A DNA stretch of 64,000 bases from Archangium primigenium (GCF_016904885.1 NZ_JADWYI010000001.1:8117224-8181223), one strand, 5' to 3'. Shown: positions 1 through 8,703, counted from the first letter of the stretch. Numbers and translations: made by a program. Notes: generated by a model not told the origin, from the sequence alone.

Positions 1-684
1 CTCGGCACCATACAGGTCCACGCGCTCGCCCACCTTGAACAGGCCGGTGGGATCCTCCGGCGCGGGCGCCATCCACACGCTCCGCCGCGCGTCCAGGGGC
101 TCGAGGACCCGGCTCTCCTGGCTCTCGCCCAGCAGCATGAAGGTGCGGCCCTCGTGGGACTCCACGAAGCGCGGCGCGTCCCGGCGCGACAGGCTCTCGG
201 CGAGCGCCGTCCGGGCCTCGACCGCCGCCAGACAGGTGGCCTCCCGGGCCTCGCGCCCCTCTTCCAGGGGACCCGCGTACTTCACGTCCGCCGCCACCCC
301 GGCCTCACGCAACCGGGCCTGGTACGTCACCGCCTCCGCCCGCGTCGCGAACGCCTGGGCCACCACCACTTCCAGACACGGGCGCAGGTCGCGGAAGGCC
401 GTGGTGGACAGCCGCGCGGGCGCCGAGGGCAGTCCCGTGCGCGCGAGCGCCCGCAGGTCCTCGGCCCCCTCGCCCGGTGTGGACGAGGCGTGCAGGAGGA
501 CCAGCCACTGGCGCGCGTAGGGCGTCTCCGGGGGCAAGGGCACTCCCGTGGAGGGGGCCCACACATCGGGAGCGGGCGCGGCAACCCCCGGCGAGGGTGG
601 GGGCCTCGGCGCCTGTGGCTCCCCGGAGCGCGAGCACCCCGCGAGGGCCAGCAACACGGCGAGCGAGCGCGACGGACGAGGCAT
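1..684 (-). CDS. Lipoprotein with SPOR-like segment (C-terminus outside window)
   Basis: The frame opens at ATG 684 and is still open at base 1, so only the first 228 codons are visible. The N-terminus is a lipoprotein signal with the lipobox L-A-G-C at Cys17, which predicts anchoring in the inner or outer membrane. Residues 21-55 are a proline/alanine-rich linker. Residues about 104-135 (VVVAQAFATRAEAVTYQARL and the following GVAADV) resemble the strand-helix-strand pattern of SPOR peptidoglycan-binding repeats, and a weaker similar pattern starts near residue 58. The segment before base 1 is an SH3-like or linker sequence that I cannot identify. It is transcribed divergently from the thioesterase-like gene at 715, only 30 bases away. 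The lipoprotein call is firm; the SPOR relation is an inference from pattern. Confidence 0.7.
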   Translation of the reverse strand, partial: MPRPSRSLAVLLALAGCSRSGEPQAPRPPPSPGVAAPAPDVWAPSTGVPLPPETPYARQWLVLLHASSTPGEGAEDLRALARTGLPSAPARLSTTAFRDLRPCLEVVVAQAFATRAEAVTYQARLREAGVAADVKYAGPLEEGREAREATCLAAVEARTALAESLSRRDAPRFVESHEGRTFMLLGESQESRVLEPLDARRSVWMAPAPEDPTGLFKVGERVDLYGAE

Positions 685-714
685 GTCCGACCTTCTAGCA
701 GCTAGAGTCGCGCC

Positions 715-1185
715 ATGTCCGATGCCCAGAGCCCTCCCACCCAGGAACAACTCGACCGTTTCGCGGAACAATTCAACCAGAGCGCCACCATGCGGCACTT
801 CAACACCCGCCTGAGCTTCCCGGAGGGCAAGAAGGTCGTCATCGCCATCCCGGAGGTGCGACCCGAGCACCGGGGGGGCCTGGGAACGGACGCCGTGAAT
901 GGGGGCATCCTCGCCGCGCTCTTCGATCTGGCCATCGGCTGCACCCCCGCCCTGCGCGACCCCAGCCGCCGCGCCGCCACCATGCAGCTGTCCATGAGCT
1001 TCGAGCGCCCCGTGCGCGGCGACAGCGCGCGCGTGGAGGCGACCATCGACACCGCCGGCACCTCCAGCCTCTTCGCCTCCGCGCGCGTGTACGACGCCGA
1101 GGGCACGGTGTGTGCCCGGTGCCAGGGCGTGGTCAAGCTGTCCAAGATGAAGTGGGCCTCCGGCGACAGCCCCGCCGTCAACTGA
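715..1185 (+). CDS. PaaI/YiiD-type hotdog-fold thioesterase-like protein
   Basis: A 156-residue protein with the size and layout of single hotdog-domain acyl-CoA thioesterases. After a short N-terminal helix comes RPEHRGGLGTDAVNGGILAA: the V-N-G-G-I-L-A-A-L-F-D stretch (about residues 61-72) is the central hotdog helix, which in PaaI-like enzymes carries the catalytic Asp/Glu or Asn-Gly. Here Asp72 fits that place. A beta-rich half follows, with MQLSMSFERPVRGD and a final GVVKLSK strand. Family knowledge suggests hydrolysis of a small acyl- or aryl-CoA thioester, with unknown substrate. The ATG at 715 is the first in frame; the SD upstream is weak. It stands alone, divergent from the lipoprotein gene. 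Confidence 0.75.
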   Translation: MSDAQSPPTQEQLDRFAEQFNQSATMRHFNTRLSFPEGKKVVIAIPEVRPEHRGGLGTDAVNGGILAALFDLAIGCTPALRDPSRRAATMQLSMSFERPVRGDSARVEATIDTAGTSSLFASARVYDAEGTVCARCQGVVKLSKMKWASGDSPAVN

Positions 1186-1308
1186 CAGGCGCTCGCGCAC
1201 GGCGGCCGATATGCCCCGCGCCACCGGACGTTCCTGGGCCGGGAAGACATGAGGGCCATGACCTGGACACACTCCATTCCCGAATCGGGACAGCCGGCGG
1301 AGGAGCCG

Positions 1309-1869
1309 ATGGACGGCGAAGCCGCGCTCTCGCGACGCGCCTTGGAGGGGGACGCCGCCGCGTGGAACGCGTTGATCGCCCGACACCAGCACCGGGTGCT
1401 GGTGTCACTGCTCGCCCGGGGGGTTCGGGTGGATCGGGCCCGGGAGCTCGTCCAGGAGACGTGGGCGCGGCTGATCCAACAGCAGCGCAAGGGCGCCCTC
1501 ACCGAGCTGCGCCTGCCCCATCTGGCGCTCGCCCAGGCCGCCTTCCTCGCGGCCGATGACGCCCGGCGGGTGCGGCGCGAGGGAGGCGGGGCCCCCTTGG
1601 AAGCCCTGTCCGAGGCCCACCACCCCGAGGATCCCGGGGCCTCGGCCGAGCGGCGGTTGTTGTCCGAGGAGCAGTTGCGCCGGGCCCAGCAGGCGCTCGG
1701 CACCTGCTCTCCGAGTGCCCAGCGGGTGTTCCACCTGGCGTGTGACGGCCAGGAGCTGCCCCATGCCGAGGTGGCCGCGCGGGCGGGGTTGTCCGTGCAG
1801 CGCGTCCGGCAGATCCTGTGCGAGGTGCGCAAGAAGCTGCGCGGCGCCCTCGAGGAGGAAGGTCCATGA
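1309..1869 (+). CDS. ECF-type RNA polymerase sigma factor
   Basis: A small sigma-70 family protein (186 residues from this start) with region 2 and region 4 only. Region 2 is seen in ALSRRALEGDAAAWNALI and RARELVQETWARLIQ. The C-terminal region 4 has SPSAQRVFHLACDGQ followed by a helix-turn-helix (ELPHAEVAARAGLSVQRVRQ) that would read the -35 element. I chose ATG 1309 because GGAGGAG lies at the right distance and the protein then begins like other ECF factors; ATGs at 1249 and 1258 in the same frame would add 17-20 residues. The stop overlaps the start of the next gene by ATGA, so sigma factor and zinc-motif partner are probably translationally coupled. The signal sensed is unknown. Confidence 0.82.
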   Translation: MDGEAALSRRALEGDAAAWNALIARHQHRVLVSLLARGVRVDRARELVQETWARLIQQQRKGALTELRLPHLALAQAAFLAADDARRVRREGGGAPLEALSEAHHPEDPGASAERRLLSEEQLRRAQQALGTCSPSAQRVFHLACDGQELPHAEVAARAGLSVQRVRQILCEVRKKLRGALEEEGP

Positions 1870-2408
1870 GTCTCCCCCACCCGAGTCCGGCCGACCTCGA
1901 GCACTACGTGCTGGGGGCGCTCGAACCCCAGGCGGCGGCGCGTCTGGAGGCCCACACCCTGGAATGTCCCGACTGCGCGCGGCGCCTGCACCAGGAGGCC
2001 CTGTTGGAGGAGCACCTCCGGGAGGTGGCGCGCGCGCCGCTCGTGGCCGCGCGGGTGGTGCGTCCCGCGCGCTGGAATGCCCTCCGGCGGGCGGCGCCGG
2101 CGCTGGGGCTGATGGCGGCCGCGGCCCTGGCGCTGCTCCTCATGCCCGTCCGCACCGAGCGGCCCGCGGCCACGCCCCTCCTCGAGGAGGACGACTTCCC
2201 GATGATGGCGCCCCTGGGGAGCGCGCCCTCGACCGCCGAGCGGCTGGTGGCCTGTCCGGATCCCACCAGCCAGGACTCCTGCGCCTCGGAGGCCCTGGCT
2301 CGGGGCCTGTGGGTGCAATATCCCCGGGGGCTGGGAGCGATTCCCCGCTACGAGGGCCATGCGGGGCTGCCGCTGGACCGGCTCGCCGCGGGCCCCTCCG
2401 CGCTGTGA
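1866..2408 (+). CDS. Membrane-anchored zinc-motif anti-sigma factor
   Basis: A 180-residue protein coupled by an ATGA overlap to the ECF sigma gene, as is usual for anti-sigma partners. The N-terminal 50 residues contain H-x3-C-x2-C (HTLECPDC), the ZAS/zf-HC2 signature that in RsrA-type and ChrR-type anti-sigma factors binds zinc and clamps the sigma factor. One hydrophobic segment (ALGLMAAAALALLLMPV, about residues 78-94) predicts a single membrane pass with a roughly 85-residue periplasmic C-terminus. That C-terminus holds only two Cys (CPDPTSQDSC) and no domain I recognise; the pair could form a disulfide. Inference: it holds the upstream sigma factor at the membrane until an envelope or redox signal releases it. 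Confidence 0.78.
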   Translation: MSLPHPSPADLEHYVLGALEPQAAARLEAHTLECPDCARRLHQEALLEEHLREVARAPLVAARVVRPARWNALRRAAPALGLMAAAALALLLMPVRTERPAATPLLEEDDFPMMAPLGSAPSTAERLVACPDPTSQDSCASEALARGLWVQYPRGLGAIPRYEGHAGLPLDRLAAGPSAL

Positions 2409-2419
2409 AAGGCACCGTC

Positions 2420-3595
2420 ATGCGTTCGTGGATGAAATGGCTGGGGACATCGCTCGCGGGGGTGCTGCTCGCCACGGGAGGCGCCGCCCGGGCCGAGGAC
2501 TCGCAGAAGAGCCTGCCCAAGGGGTGGTTCGTCACCGAGAGCGCCCCCAAGCTCTACGCGTCCGGCCTGGACACGGGCGCGCCCTGCGAGGGCCCCCGCA
2601 GCGCGTACCTGCGCTCGGTGCAGGAGAGCCCGTCGGGCTATGGCACCTTCATGCAGGCCTTCGACGCGGAGGCCTTCCGGGGCAAGCGGCTGCGCTTCTC
2701 CGCCGTGGTGCGCACCGAGGACGTGAAGGGCTGGGCGGGCCTGTGGATGCGGGTGGAGGGCGCCGAGTCCCTGGAGCCCCTGGCCTTCGACAACATGCAG
2801 TCGCGCGCGCTCACGGGCACCACGGCCTGCAAGCGCCACGAGGTGGTGCTGGACGTGCCCCCGGAGGCCCGGGCCATCATGGCCGGACTGCTGCTCAGCG
2901 GCACGGGCACGGCGTGGATCGAAGCGGTGCGCTTCGAGCCGGTGGACACCCGCGTGCCCGTCACCAACCTGATCGCCGACACGGCGTCCCGCCGTCCGTC
3001 CGGGGGCCGCATCGGCGGCCTGAGCTTCAGCGCCGACGCCCTGGGCAACGGGCTGCGGCTGCAGCCGGACGGCTCCTGGAAGGACACGGACGCGAACGTC
3101 CTCACCCCGAAGACGACCGAGGACGGCGGCGTGCGCGTGGAGGGCTCGCTGCTGCACCGCGCCGTGCGCCTCACCGTGAAGACCACGGGCGGCACCACGC
3201 TCGTGCAGGGAGACTGGGGCAGCGACGCGGTGCACCTCACGCTCGGACCGGACAAGCTCGTGCTCAAGCGGGGCATCCACACGCGCGAGCTCGTGCCCGA
3301 GGAGGACACCCCCGCGGAGAAGGAGGCCTGCCGCCGCTACCGCACGCCCCCCGGCACCACGCGCGGCGTGCTCGACGTCTGTGGCCTGGCGCTCGACAAG
3401 GCCCCGCCCGTGATTCCCCTCGTCGTGGGCCTGCTGACCACGGACCTGGGCGCATCGCGCACGCCCACCCTGGGCCCCGGCGCCGCGCCCCCGGACCGGC
3501 TCACCCCCCGCACGGGCATGATTCCGAACATCCAGGGCCCGATGAACCCCGCGGATCGCGTCGCGCCCCTGCGCACTCCCGGAACCCAACGTTAG
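2420..3595 (+). CDS. Secreted protein with jelly-roll-like N-terminal domain, function unknown
   Basis: A 391-residue protein with a signal peptide (MRSWMKWLGTSLAGVLLATG, ending near AARA-ED). The mature N-terminal half (residues about 30-175) is beta-rich. It starts GWFVTESAPKLYASGLD and ends GLLLSGTGTAWIEAVRFEPV, a pattern like the carbohydrate-binding-type jelly rolls found in some myxobacterial secreted and regulatory proteins. The C-terminal half is less familiar and Pro/Thr-rich at the end. An in-frame GTG at 2405 overlapping the stop of the anti-sigma gene is an alternative start, so the gene may be the third of a sigma/anti-sigma operon and a candidate target or sensor. No catalytic motif is seen. 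Export is well supported; the fold is inferred. Confidence 0.6.
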   Translation: MRSWMKWLGTSLAGVLLATGGAARAEDSQKSLPKGWFVTESAPKLYASGLDTGAPCEGPRSAYLRSVQESPSGYGTFMQAFDAEAFRGKRLRFSAVVRTEDVKGWAGLWMRVEGAESLEPLAFDNMQSRALTGTTACKRHEVVLDVPPEARAIMAGLLLSGTGTAWIEAVRFEPVDTRVPVTNLIADTASRRPSGGRIGGLSFSADALGNGLRLQPDGSWKDTDANVLTPKTTEDGGVRVEGSLLHRAVRLTVKTTGGTTLVQGDWGSDAVHLTLGPDKLVLKRGIHTRELVPEEDTPAEKEACRRYRTPPGTTRGVLDVCGLALDKAPPVIPLVVGLLTTDLGASRTPTLGPGAAPPDRLTPRTGMIPNIQGPMNPADRVAPLRTPGTQR

Positions 3596-3645
3596 GCGGA
3601 CACGCTCCTGGCCGCCCGTGGGGGAATGTGCTGAGCATCTTCCCC

Positions 3646-4305
3646 ATGGAGACCTCCCCCCGTACCGCGCTCGTGGCCGGCGCGAGTGGTCTCGTGGGCG
3701 GCGCCCTCCTCGACACCCTGCTCGAGGACGCCCGCTACCGCGAGGTCCACTCCCTCGGCCGACGGCCCCTGCCCCACCAGCACCCGAAGCTCGTCCAACA
3801 CACGGTGGACTTCACCCGGCTGGACACCCAGGCCCTGCCCGCCGCCCAGGATGCGTTCTGCGCCCTCGGCACCACCCTCAAGAAGGCGGGCAGCCAGGCC
3901 GCCTTCCGCGCGGTGGACCATGACTATGTCCTGGCGTTCGCGCACGCGGCCCGGCACGCGGGGGCCCAGCGCTTCGTGCTCGTGTCGGCGCTGGGCGCCA
4001 ACGCGCGCTCGCGCATCTTCTACAACCGGGTGAAGGGCGAGGCCGAGGACGCGCTCGGCGCGGTGGGCTTCGAGTCCCTCGTCATCGTCCAGCCGTCCCT
4101 GTTGCTCGGAGCGCGAGAGGAGCCGCAGCCCGCGGAGCAGGTGATGGGCGCCGTCTCACGGGTGCTCGCCCCGCTGCTGCGGCCCCTGGCGGCGCGCCCC
4201 ATCGAGGGACGCACCGTGGCCCGGGCCATGGTGACGCTCGCCTGGCGGGACGCACCGGGCACGCGGGTGGTGCACTCGGGCGAATTGCACGCGCTGGGGG
4301 CGTAG
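3646..4305 (+). CDS. Atypical SDR, TIP30/HTATIP2-like NAD(P)H-binding protein
   Basis: A 219-residue Rossmann protein. The glycine motif is VAGASGLVGGALLDTL near the N-terminus (G-A-S-G-L-V-G), followed by a short-chain-type beta-alpha pattern. The mid region has DAFCALGTTLKKAGSQAAFR and then RFVLVSALGANARSRIFYNR with Tyr and Lys (YNRVKG), which fits the active-site layout of the SDR5-atypical (HTATIP2/YbjT-like) group. The segment LVIVQPSLLLGAREEP is also typical of that group. Substrate is unknown; these proteins are annotated as oxidoreductases or NAD-dependent epimerase-like. ATG 3646 is the first good start. It lies between two sigma/anti-sigma pairs without close linkage to either. Confidence 0.75.
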   Translation: METSPRTALVAGASGLVGGALLDTLLEDARYREVHSLGRRPLPHQHPKLVQHTVDFTRLDTQALPAAQDAFCALGTTLKKAGSQAAFRAVDHDYVLAFAHAARHAGAQRFVLVSALGANARSRIFYNRVKGEAEDALGAVGFESLVIVQPSLLLGAREEPQPAEQVMGAVSRVLAPLLRPLAARPIEGRTVARAMVTLAWRDAPGTRVVHSGELHALGA

Positions 4306-4307
4306 CG

Positions 4308-5489
4308 TCAGAAGGAGAAGTCGCGCTCGAAGATTTCGTTGTTGCCCACGCGCACCATCAGGTGCGCCGAGCGGCCGCCCGCGGTCCCCAGGTCGAACTG
4401 GAGACCCTCGGGGCCGGAGTGGGGCTTGAGGGAGGGTTTGCCGGGGGTCAGGAACACGGCCGCCGTCACGGCGCGACTCCCCAGGGGTTGGACCAGGAGC
4501 CGGGCCCGCTGACGCTCTCGCACGAGCACCACGCGGAAGTCCCGCCGCTCCTCCAGGACGTCGCGCTGCTCGGCGTGGCGCGCGGAGGTGGGGCCCCGGC
4601 GCGAGGGCTCGGCGGCGCGCGAGGTGCGGGCCGCGGGCACGGCGCGCTCCTGCTCGGCCAGTGCCCTGTCGATGGCCTCGTCCCCTTCCTCCAGGGCCCA
4701 GATGGCCTGGGCACACTCCAGGCACTTCTCCGTGTGCCCATCCACCCACTTGAGCTCCGCCGCGGACAGGGTGCCCATGTCGAAGCGCCACAGGTCCTCC
4801 GCGCTCAGGTGCCGCTTGGGTGGCGCGTCGACCAGGACACTCTGGTCCATGTCGCGCAGGCAGTCGGGGCAGGCGCGCAGGTGCGTGCCGGGACGTTCGC
4901 CGCGGGAATGGAGCACCGCGAGGAAGTCGTCACACTCGGCGCGCGCGGAGAACCACCAAGCCCGGGGACGTTCGCCCGCGTCCAGCAGGTCCCGCTCCGC
5001 GCGGCGCTGGGAGTTGAGGGGGATGAACCAACGGGCCTTGGGCGCCAGGGCGCCATCCAGCCGCCCGAAGGCCTCGCGCACGGTGTTCAGCCGCTCGGCC
5101 AGCGCTCCGGAGACCGCGCCGTGCAGGGACTCCCACGCGGCGATGGCGCGCAGGGCGGACTCGGCCCGGTCGCGCGCGGCGAGCCCCTCCAGCGAGGAGG
5201 CGCGCCATACCTCCGACTCCTCGACGTCCTCGCCCAGGGCGGCCTCGGCGGACTCCTCCGCGGCGCGCAGCAGCGCGGGCCTCAACGTCTCGGCGCTCTG
5301 CGCGCGCAGCCAGGCGTCGATCTCCGCGGAGCCCAGCGCGCGCAGCGCCTGGTCGACACCCTCTCGTCCCAACCGTTCGCCGCGCCGGAGGACTTCTCCA
5401 ATCAACTCCAGCGTGCCGTCCTTGGGAAATCCACCCCGCGCGAGCTGCTCACGGCGGGCCTGGTAACGAGAGAGTGGGTCAACGACCAT
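4308..5489 (-). CDS. Soluble protein with two HxxxCxxC zinc motifs, putative anti-sigma factor
   Basis: A 393-residue protein that starts at ATG 5489 behind a strong AAGGAGG site, 30 bases after the stop of the ECF sigma gene, so it is almost certainly co-transcribed with it. It contains two copies of the H-x3-C-x2-C motif: HLRACPDC and, about 45 residues later, HTEKCLEC. Both match the zinc-binding helix of anti-sigma factors. The long N-terminal part is helical and charged. The C-terminal 120 residues are beta-rich (RARLLVQPLGSRAVTAAVFL and a final VGNNEIFERDFSF). There is no convincing transmembrane segment, so it would act in the cytoplasm. Whether it binds the neighbouring sigma factor is inferred from synteny and motif. 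Confidence 0.65.
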   Translation of the reverse strand: MVVDPLSRYQARREQLARGGFPKDGTLELIGEVLRRGERLGREGVDQALRALGSAEIDAWLRAQSAETLRPALLRAAEESAEAALGEDVEESEVWRASSLEGLAARDRAESALRAIAAWESLHGAVSGALAERLNTVREAFGRLDGALAPKARWFIPLNSQRRAERDLLDAGERPRAWWFSARAECDDFLAVLHSRGERPGTHLRACPDCLRDMDQSVLVDAPPKRHLSAEDLWRFDMGTLSAAELKWVDGHTEKCLECAQAIWALEEGDEAIDRALAEQERAVPAARTSRAAEPSRRGPTSARHAEQRDVLEERRDFRVVLVRERQRARLLVQPLGSRAVTAAVFLTPGKPSLKPHSGPEGLQFDLGTAGGRSAHLMVRVGNNEIFERDFSF

Positions 5490-5519
5490 GGGGGTACCCT
5501 CCTTCGGGTACGGTGGGGC

Positions 5520-6182
5520 TCACTCCCGCTCGCCCTCCTGTTGGAGGTCGAGCAGGTAGAGGCGCAGATAGGCCTGTGCGCGGCTCACGCGCTTGTACGA
5601 ATTGACCACGCTGATGCTGAGGCGCCGGGCGCATTCCTCGTGGTCCTCTACGTCCTGGTGGTGGTACAGGTCCCACGCACCGGCTTCCTTGGGATGCTCC
5701 TGCTGCAGCCGCTCGTAGGCGCGCCAGTAGAGCTCCTGGGCCTCGGTGCGCTCCTCGCGCCGACGCGAGGACTCCACCGCCCGGGACACCTCCGCCGGAG
5801 ACTCCTCCGGAGCGTTGTCGGGATCCGTGGGAGCGGGCGCGAGGTCCTCGCGCTGACGCCGGTAGAAGTCGATGGCGACGTGCTTGACGATGCGCAGGAA
5901 GAACGTCTTGGGAGAAGCACTGCGCCCGGGCATCTGCTCGGACACGCCGCGGAACTGATCCAGCCCCCGGACGAGCAGCTTGCCCACCGCGTCCTGGTAG
6001 AGCTCCTCCGCGTCCGCGGGCGAGCCCCGGCCATAGCTGGCCTGGATCTTGGAAATGACGTAGCGGGCGGGCCGGACCCAGCGATCGCAGAGCGCGCCCA
6101 GGGGCTCGCCCACCGCCCCGCCCGAGGCGCGGCGCTGGAGTACCTCTGCGAACAGTTCGTCATCCGTGAGATCGTCGAACAC
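5520..6182 (-). CDS. ECF-type RNA polymerase sigma factor
   Basis: A 220-residue sigma-70 family protein. Region 2 is visible in ELYQDAVGKLLVRGLDQF and ASPKTFFLRIVKHVAIDFYR; the R-I-V-K-H-V-A-I-D-F-Y-R-R-Q segment is the -10-recognition helix and its basic tail. A charged linker follows, and the C-terminal part (VEDHEECARRLSISVVNSYK followed by RVSRAQAYLRLYL) is a region-4 helix-turn-helix. The start codon is GTG at 6182. It is followed after 30 bases by the double-zinc-motif gene, its probable regulator. Unlike the sigma factor at 1.3 kb, the linker is long and acidic, so the two belong to different ECF groups. Confidence 0.78.
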   Translation of the reverse strand: MFDDLTDDELFAEVLQRRASGGAVGEPLGALCDRWVRPARYVISKIQASYGRGSPADAEELYQDAVGKLLVRGLDQFRGVSEQMPGRSASPKTFFLRIVKHVAIDFYRRQREDLAPAPTDPDNAPEESPAEVSRAVESSRRREERTEAQELYWRAYERLQQEHPKEAGAWDLYHHQDVEDHEECARRLSISVVNSYKRVSRAQAYLRLYLLDLQQEGERE

Positions 6183-6480
6183 CGGAAGGTCCTTGGGGCG
6201 CCAGGAGGCACGAGCCCCCCACCCGAGCGGGGTGAGGTTCGGTGAAACGGCGGGTCAAGGTAGCACGACGGCATCCGAAGACGGCCTCCTGATGACACGA
6301 CCCCCGGATATGCGACAACCGGAGACGGGTCATGAACAGCGACGCCGGGGCGCGCGGATTCCTGACGGGGGATTCTTCCTTCCGGGTCTCGTCAGCAATT
6401 CCGGTGGGTTCGCGTCACTCGCGAGGCAAGGGAAGCGCCCCCGCGGGTGCCCCCTGCCTCTTCTTCCCAAGGAAATTCCC
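6183..6480. other. Intergenic region between divergent genes, no recognised element
   Basis: A stretch of 298 bases between the divergent sigma factor and phosphatase genes. It is less GC-rich than the flanks in places and must hold both promoters, but I see no convincing hairpin, repeat or operator. Confidence 0.5.
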
Positions 6481-7185
6481 ATGTCCCGAACCATCGTCAT
6501 CGGCGACCTCCACGGCTGTTACGACGAGGCCCTGGAGTTGCTCGCCCGCGTGGGCGCCACCTCCACGGATCGCATCATCTTCACCGGAGACCTCGTGGAC
6601 CGAGGGCCCCGGCGCCGCGAGTGCGTGGAGCTCGCCATGCGGCACGAGTGCATCCTCGGCAACCACGAGGAGAAACACCTCCAGCAGCGGCGCCGTCGGG
6701 ATGCGGACCTGCTGCCGGACCACCTCGAGACGCGGCAGGCGCTCGGGCCCGAGCACCTGGACTACTTCGCCACCCTGCCCCACTTCATCCGGCTGCCCGA
6801 GTACCAGGCCGTCGTCGTCCACGCGGGCGTGCTGCCGGGCAGGACCCTGGAGGAGCAGGAGCCCTACCACCTGCTGCACGTGCAGTGTGTCCGGCCTCCG
6901 GAGCGCAAGAGCTACTGGCCCTCCAAGGCGCCCGAGGGCTACCGCTTCTGGACGCACGACTGGAAGGGCCCGGAGCGCGTCATCTTCGGCCACACCGTGT
7001 TCGACCGGCCCCTGGTCACCGAGCACGCGGTGGGCATCGACACCGGCTGCGTCTACGGGCACTCGCTCACGGCGCTGGTGCTGCCCACGTGGGAGCTCGT
7101 CTCGGTGCCCGCGCGCAAGGCCTGGCGGGCGGGCAAGGACGTGGCGCTCCTGCCCGTGCATCCGGGCGTGGACGTGTTCTCCTGA
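6481..7185 (+). CDS. PPP-family metallophosphatase (Ser/Thr protein phosphatase-like)
   Basis: A 234-residue calcineurin-like phosphoesterase with the full PPP signature set: GDLHGC (residues 8-13), GDLVDRG (about 38-44), GNHE (about 60-63), a metal-binding His in VVVHAGVLPG, and GHTVFDRP with the last His ligand. These residues bind two metal ions that activate water for phosphoester hydrolysis. The small size and the -WTHDWKGPERVIFGHT- segment resemble bacterial PrpA/lambda-phosphatase-like and ApaH-like enzymes, so either a phosphoprotein or a diadenosine polyphosphate could be the substrate. The many Ser/Thr kinases of this kind of genome make protein dephosphorylation plausible. It converges on the phytochrome operon, whose last gene ends at the next base. 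Confidence 0.85.
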   Translation: MSRTIVIGDLHGCYDEALELLARVGATSTDRIIFTGDLVDRGPRRRECVELAMRHECILGNHEEKHLQQRRRRDADLLPDHLETRQALGPEHLDYFATLPHFIRLPEYQAVVVHAGVLPGRTLEEQEPYHLLHVQCVRPPERKSYWPSKAPEGYRFWTHDWKGPERVIFGHTVFDRPLVTEHAVGIDTGCVYGHSLTALVLPTWELVSVPARKAWRAGKDVALLPVHPGVDVFS

Positions 7186-8703
7186 CTAGACACGCTCGAG
7201 GGTCAGCAGGGTGGAGCGGCGCGGCAGGCTGACCCCGAAGGTCGTGCCGTCCGGAGCGCTGGAGCGCACGTCGACAGTGCCTCCGTGCGCCCGGATGAGG
7301 TGGTCCACGATGAAGAGCCCCAGGCCAATGCTGCGGCTGGTGCGATCCGCCTGCTCGTCGCCCCGCCGCATGGGCTGGAACAGGTGGCGCTGCACCTGCG
7401 GGGGGATGGGCTCGCCCTGGTTGTGGACCTCCAGACGCACCGTGTCCGCGTCGCCCAGGGTGCGCACCGTGACGGGCGAGCCCGCCGGGCTGTACTTGAG
7501 CGCGTTGGTGACCAGGTTGGTGATGACCTGGGCCACCCGGTCCGTGTCCCACGCGCCCAGGCCATCGCCCTCCATCTCGATGCGCACTTCCCGGTCGGGA
7601 AAGGACATCTGCACCTCGTCCACCACCAGGCGCAAGAGCGCGTACAGGTCCGAGGGCTCGCGGTGGATGACGATGCCGCCGCCCAGCCGCGCCTGGGTGA
7701 AGTCGAGCAGGTCGCGCACCATGCGGATGGTGCGCTCGGCCGAGGAGTGGACGCGCACGAGCGTCTTGAGCACCCGCTCGTCCAGGTCATCGCGGCGCAG
7801 CAGCAGGGACACGCCCAGGGAGATGGCGGTGATGGGATTGCGCAGGTCGTGGCTGACGATGCCGATGAGCTGCTGCTCGAACTCCGAGCGCCGCCGCTCC
7901 TCGCCCCGCGCGTGGTCCTCCGCCTGCTTCTTCTCGCTCACGTCGCGGAAGAAGATGGCCAGGCCCCCCTCGCGCGTGGGGTACACGCTCACGTCGAGCC
8001 AGCGATTCAGGGAGGAGAAGAACTCCTCGAAGTGGGCGGTCGTCCGCTCGCGCATGGCCCGGTGCAGCTCCGCCCACGTCCGGCTCTGGGGCGAGGCGGC
8101 CTCGGGCCACATGTCCCAGAGGGTGCGCGTGAGCGTGTCCTCGCGCCGGGTCCGGGAGATGCGCTCCTGGTTGGCGTTGACCAGCAGCAGGCGGAAGTCC
8201 TTGTCGAGGATGATGAGCGCCTCGCCCCGCTCCAACACCTCCAGGGCCGCCTGCAGTCGCGCCTCGACGATGCCCGTGAGGGCCTTCTGCTCGGTGAGCC
8301 GCTTGCGGATGTCCTCCTTCTCCACGGCGTTGCGCACGGCGCGGTAGAGGCTCTCCGGGGTCACCTCGGACTTGACCAGGTAGTCCGAGGCACCGCCCTT
8401 GAGCGCCGCGACGGCGATGCGCTCGTTCCCCCGCCCGGTCACCATGACCACGGGCGGTCGCAAGAGCCCTTCCTCGTCCACGAGCCGCTGGAGGAACTCC
8501 AGGCCACTGAGCGCGGGCAGGTCGTAATCCAGGAGGATGCAGTCCACATGCTCGCGCCTGCAGAGCGCGAGCGCGTCATCCGCCGATTCCTCCTCGAGGA
8601 ATCGGTAGGAATACTCCCCCATTTCCTCCAGGTAGGTTCGGAAGACATCCCGATCCTCGGGGCTGTCCTCGACCAGGAGCAGCGTCAACAATCGGGAATT
8701 CAT
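7186..8703 (-). CDS. Receiver-PAS-histidine kinase, last gene of phytochrome operon
   Basis: A 505-residue protein. Residues about 6-125 are a receiver domain (LLVEDSPEDRDVF at the N-terminus, phosphoacceptor Asp in CILLDYDLPALSG, and Lys in DYLVKSE). Residues about 150-260 are a PAS domain (ALIILDKDFRLLLVNANQER). The HisKA segment has His in IGIVSHDLRNPITAIS, and the C-terminus is a HATPase with NLVTNALKYSP and SIGLGLFIVDHLI. The start overlaps the stop of the preceding receiver gene by ATGA. A receiver at the front of a kinase suggests that it is itself controlled by phosphotransfer, possibly from the phytochrome through the small receiver protein. No membrane segment is visible, so it should be cytosolic. 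Confidence 0.88.
   Translation of the reverse strand: MNSRLLTLLLVEDSPEDRDVFRTYLEEMGEYSYRFLEEESADDALALCRREHVDCILLDYDLPALSGLEFLQRLVDEEGLLRPPVVMVTGRGNERIAVAALKGGASDYLVKSEVTPESLYRAVRNAVEKEDIRKRLTEQKALTGIVEARLQAALEVLERGEALIILDKDFRLLLVNANQERISRTRREDTLTRTLWDMWPEAASPQSRTWAELHRAMRERTTAHFEEFFSSLNRWLDVSVYPTREGGLAIFFRDVSEKKQAEDHARGEERRRSEFEQQLIGIVSHDLRNPITAISLGVSLLLRRDDLDERVLKTLVRVHSSAERTIRMVRDLLDFTQARLGGGIVIHREPSDLYALLRLVVDEVQMSFPDREVRIEMEGDGLGAWDTDRVAQVITNLVTNALKYSPAGSPVTVRTLGDADTVRLEVHNQGEPIPPQVQRHLFQPMRRGDEQADRTSRSIGLGLFIVDHLIRAHGGTVDVRSSAPDGTTFGVSLPRRSTLLTLERV

Noticed and set aside
154-705. Open frame on the plus strand in the first 700 bases
   Set aside because: It is opposite the lipoprotein gene, which has a proper signal peptide and lipobox, and has shadow-like composition.
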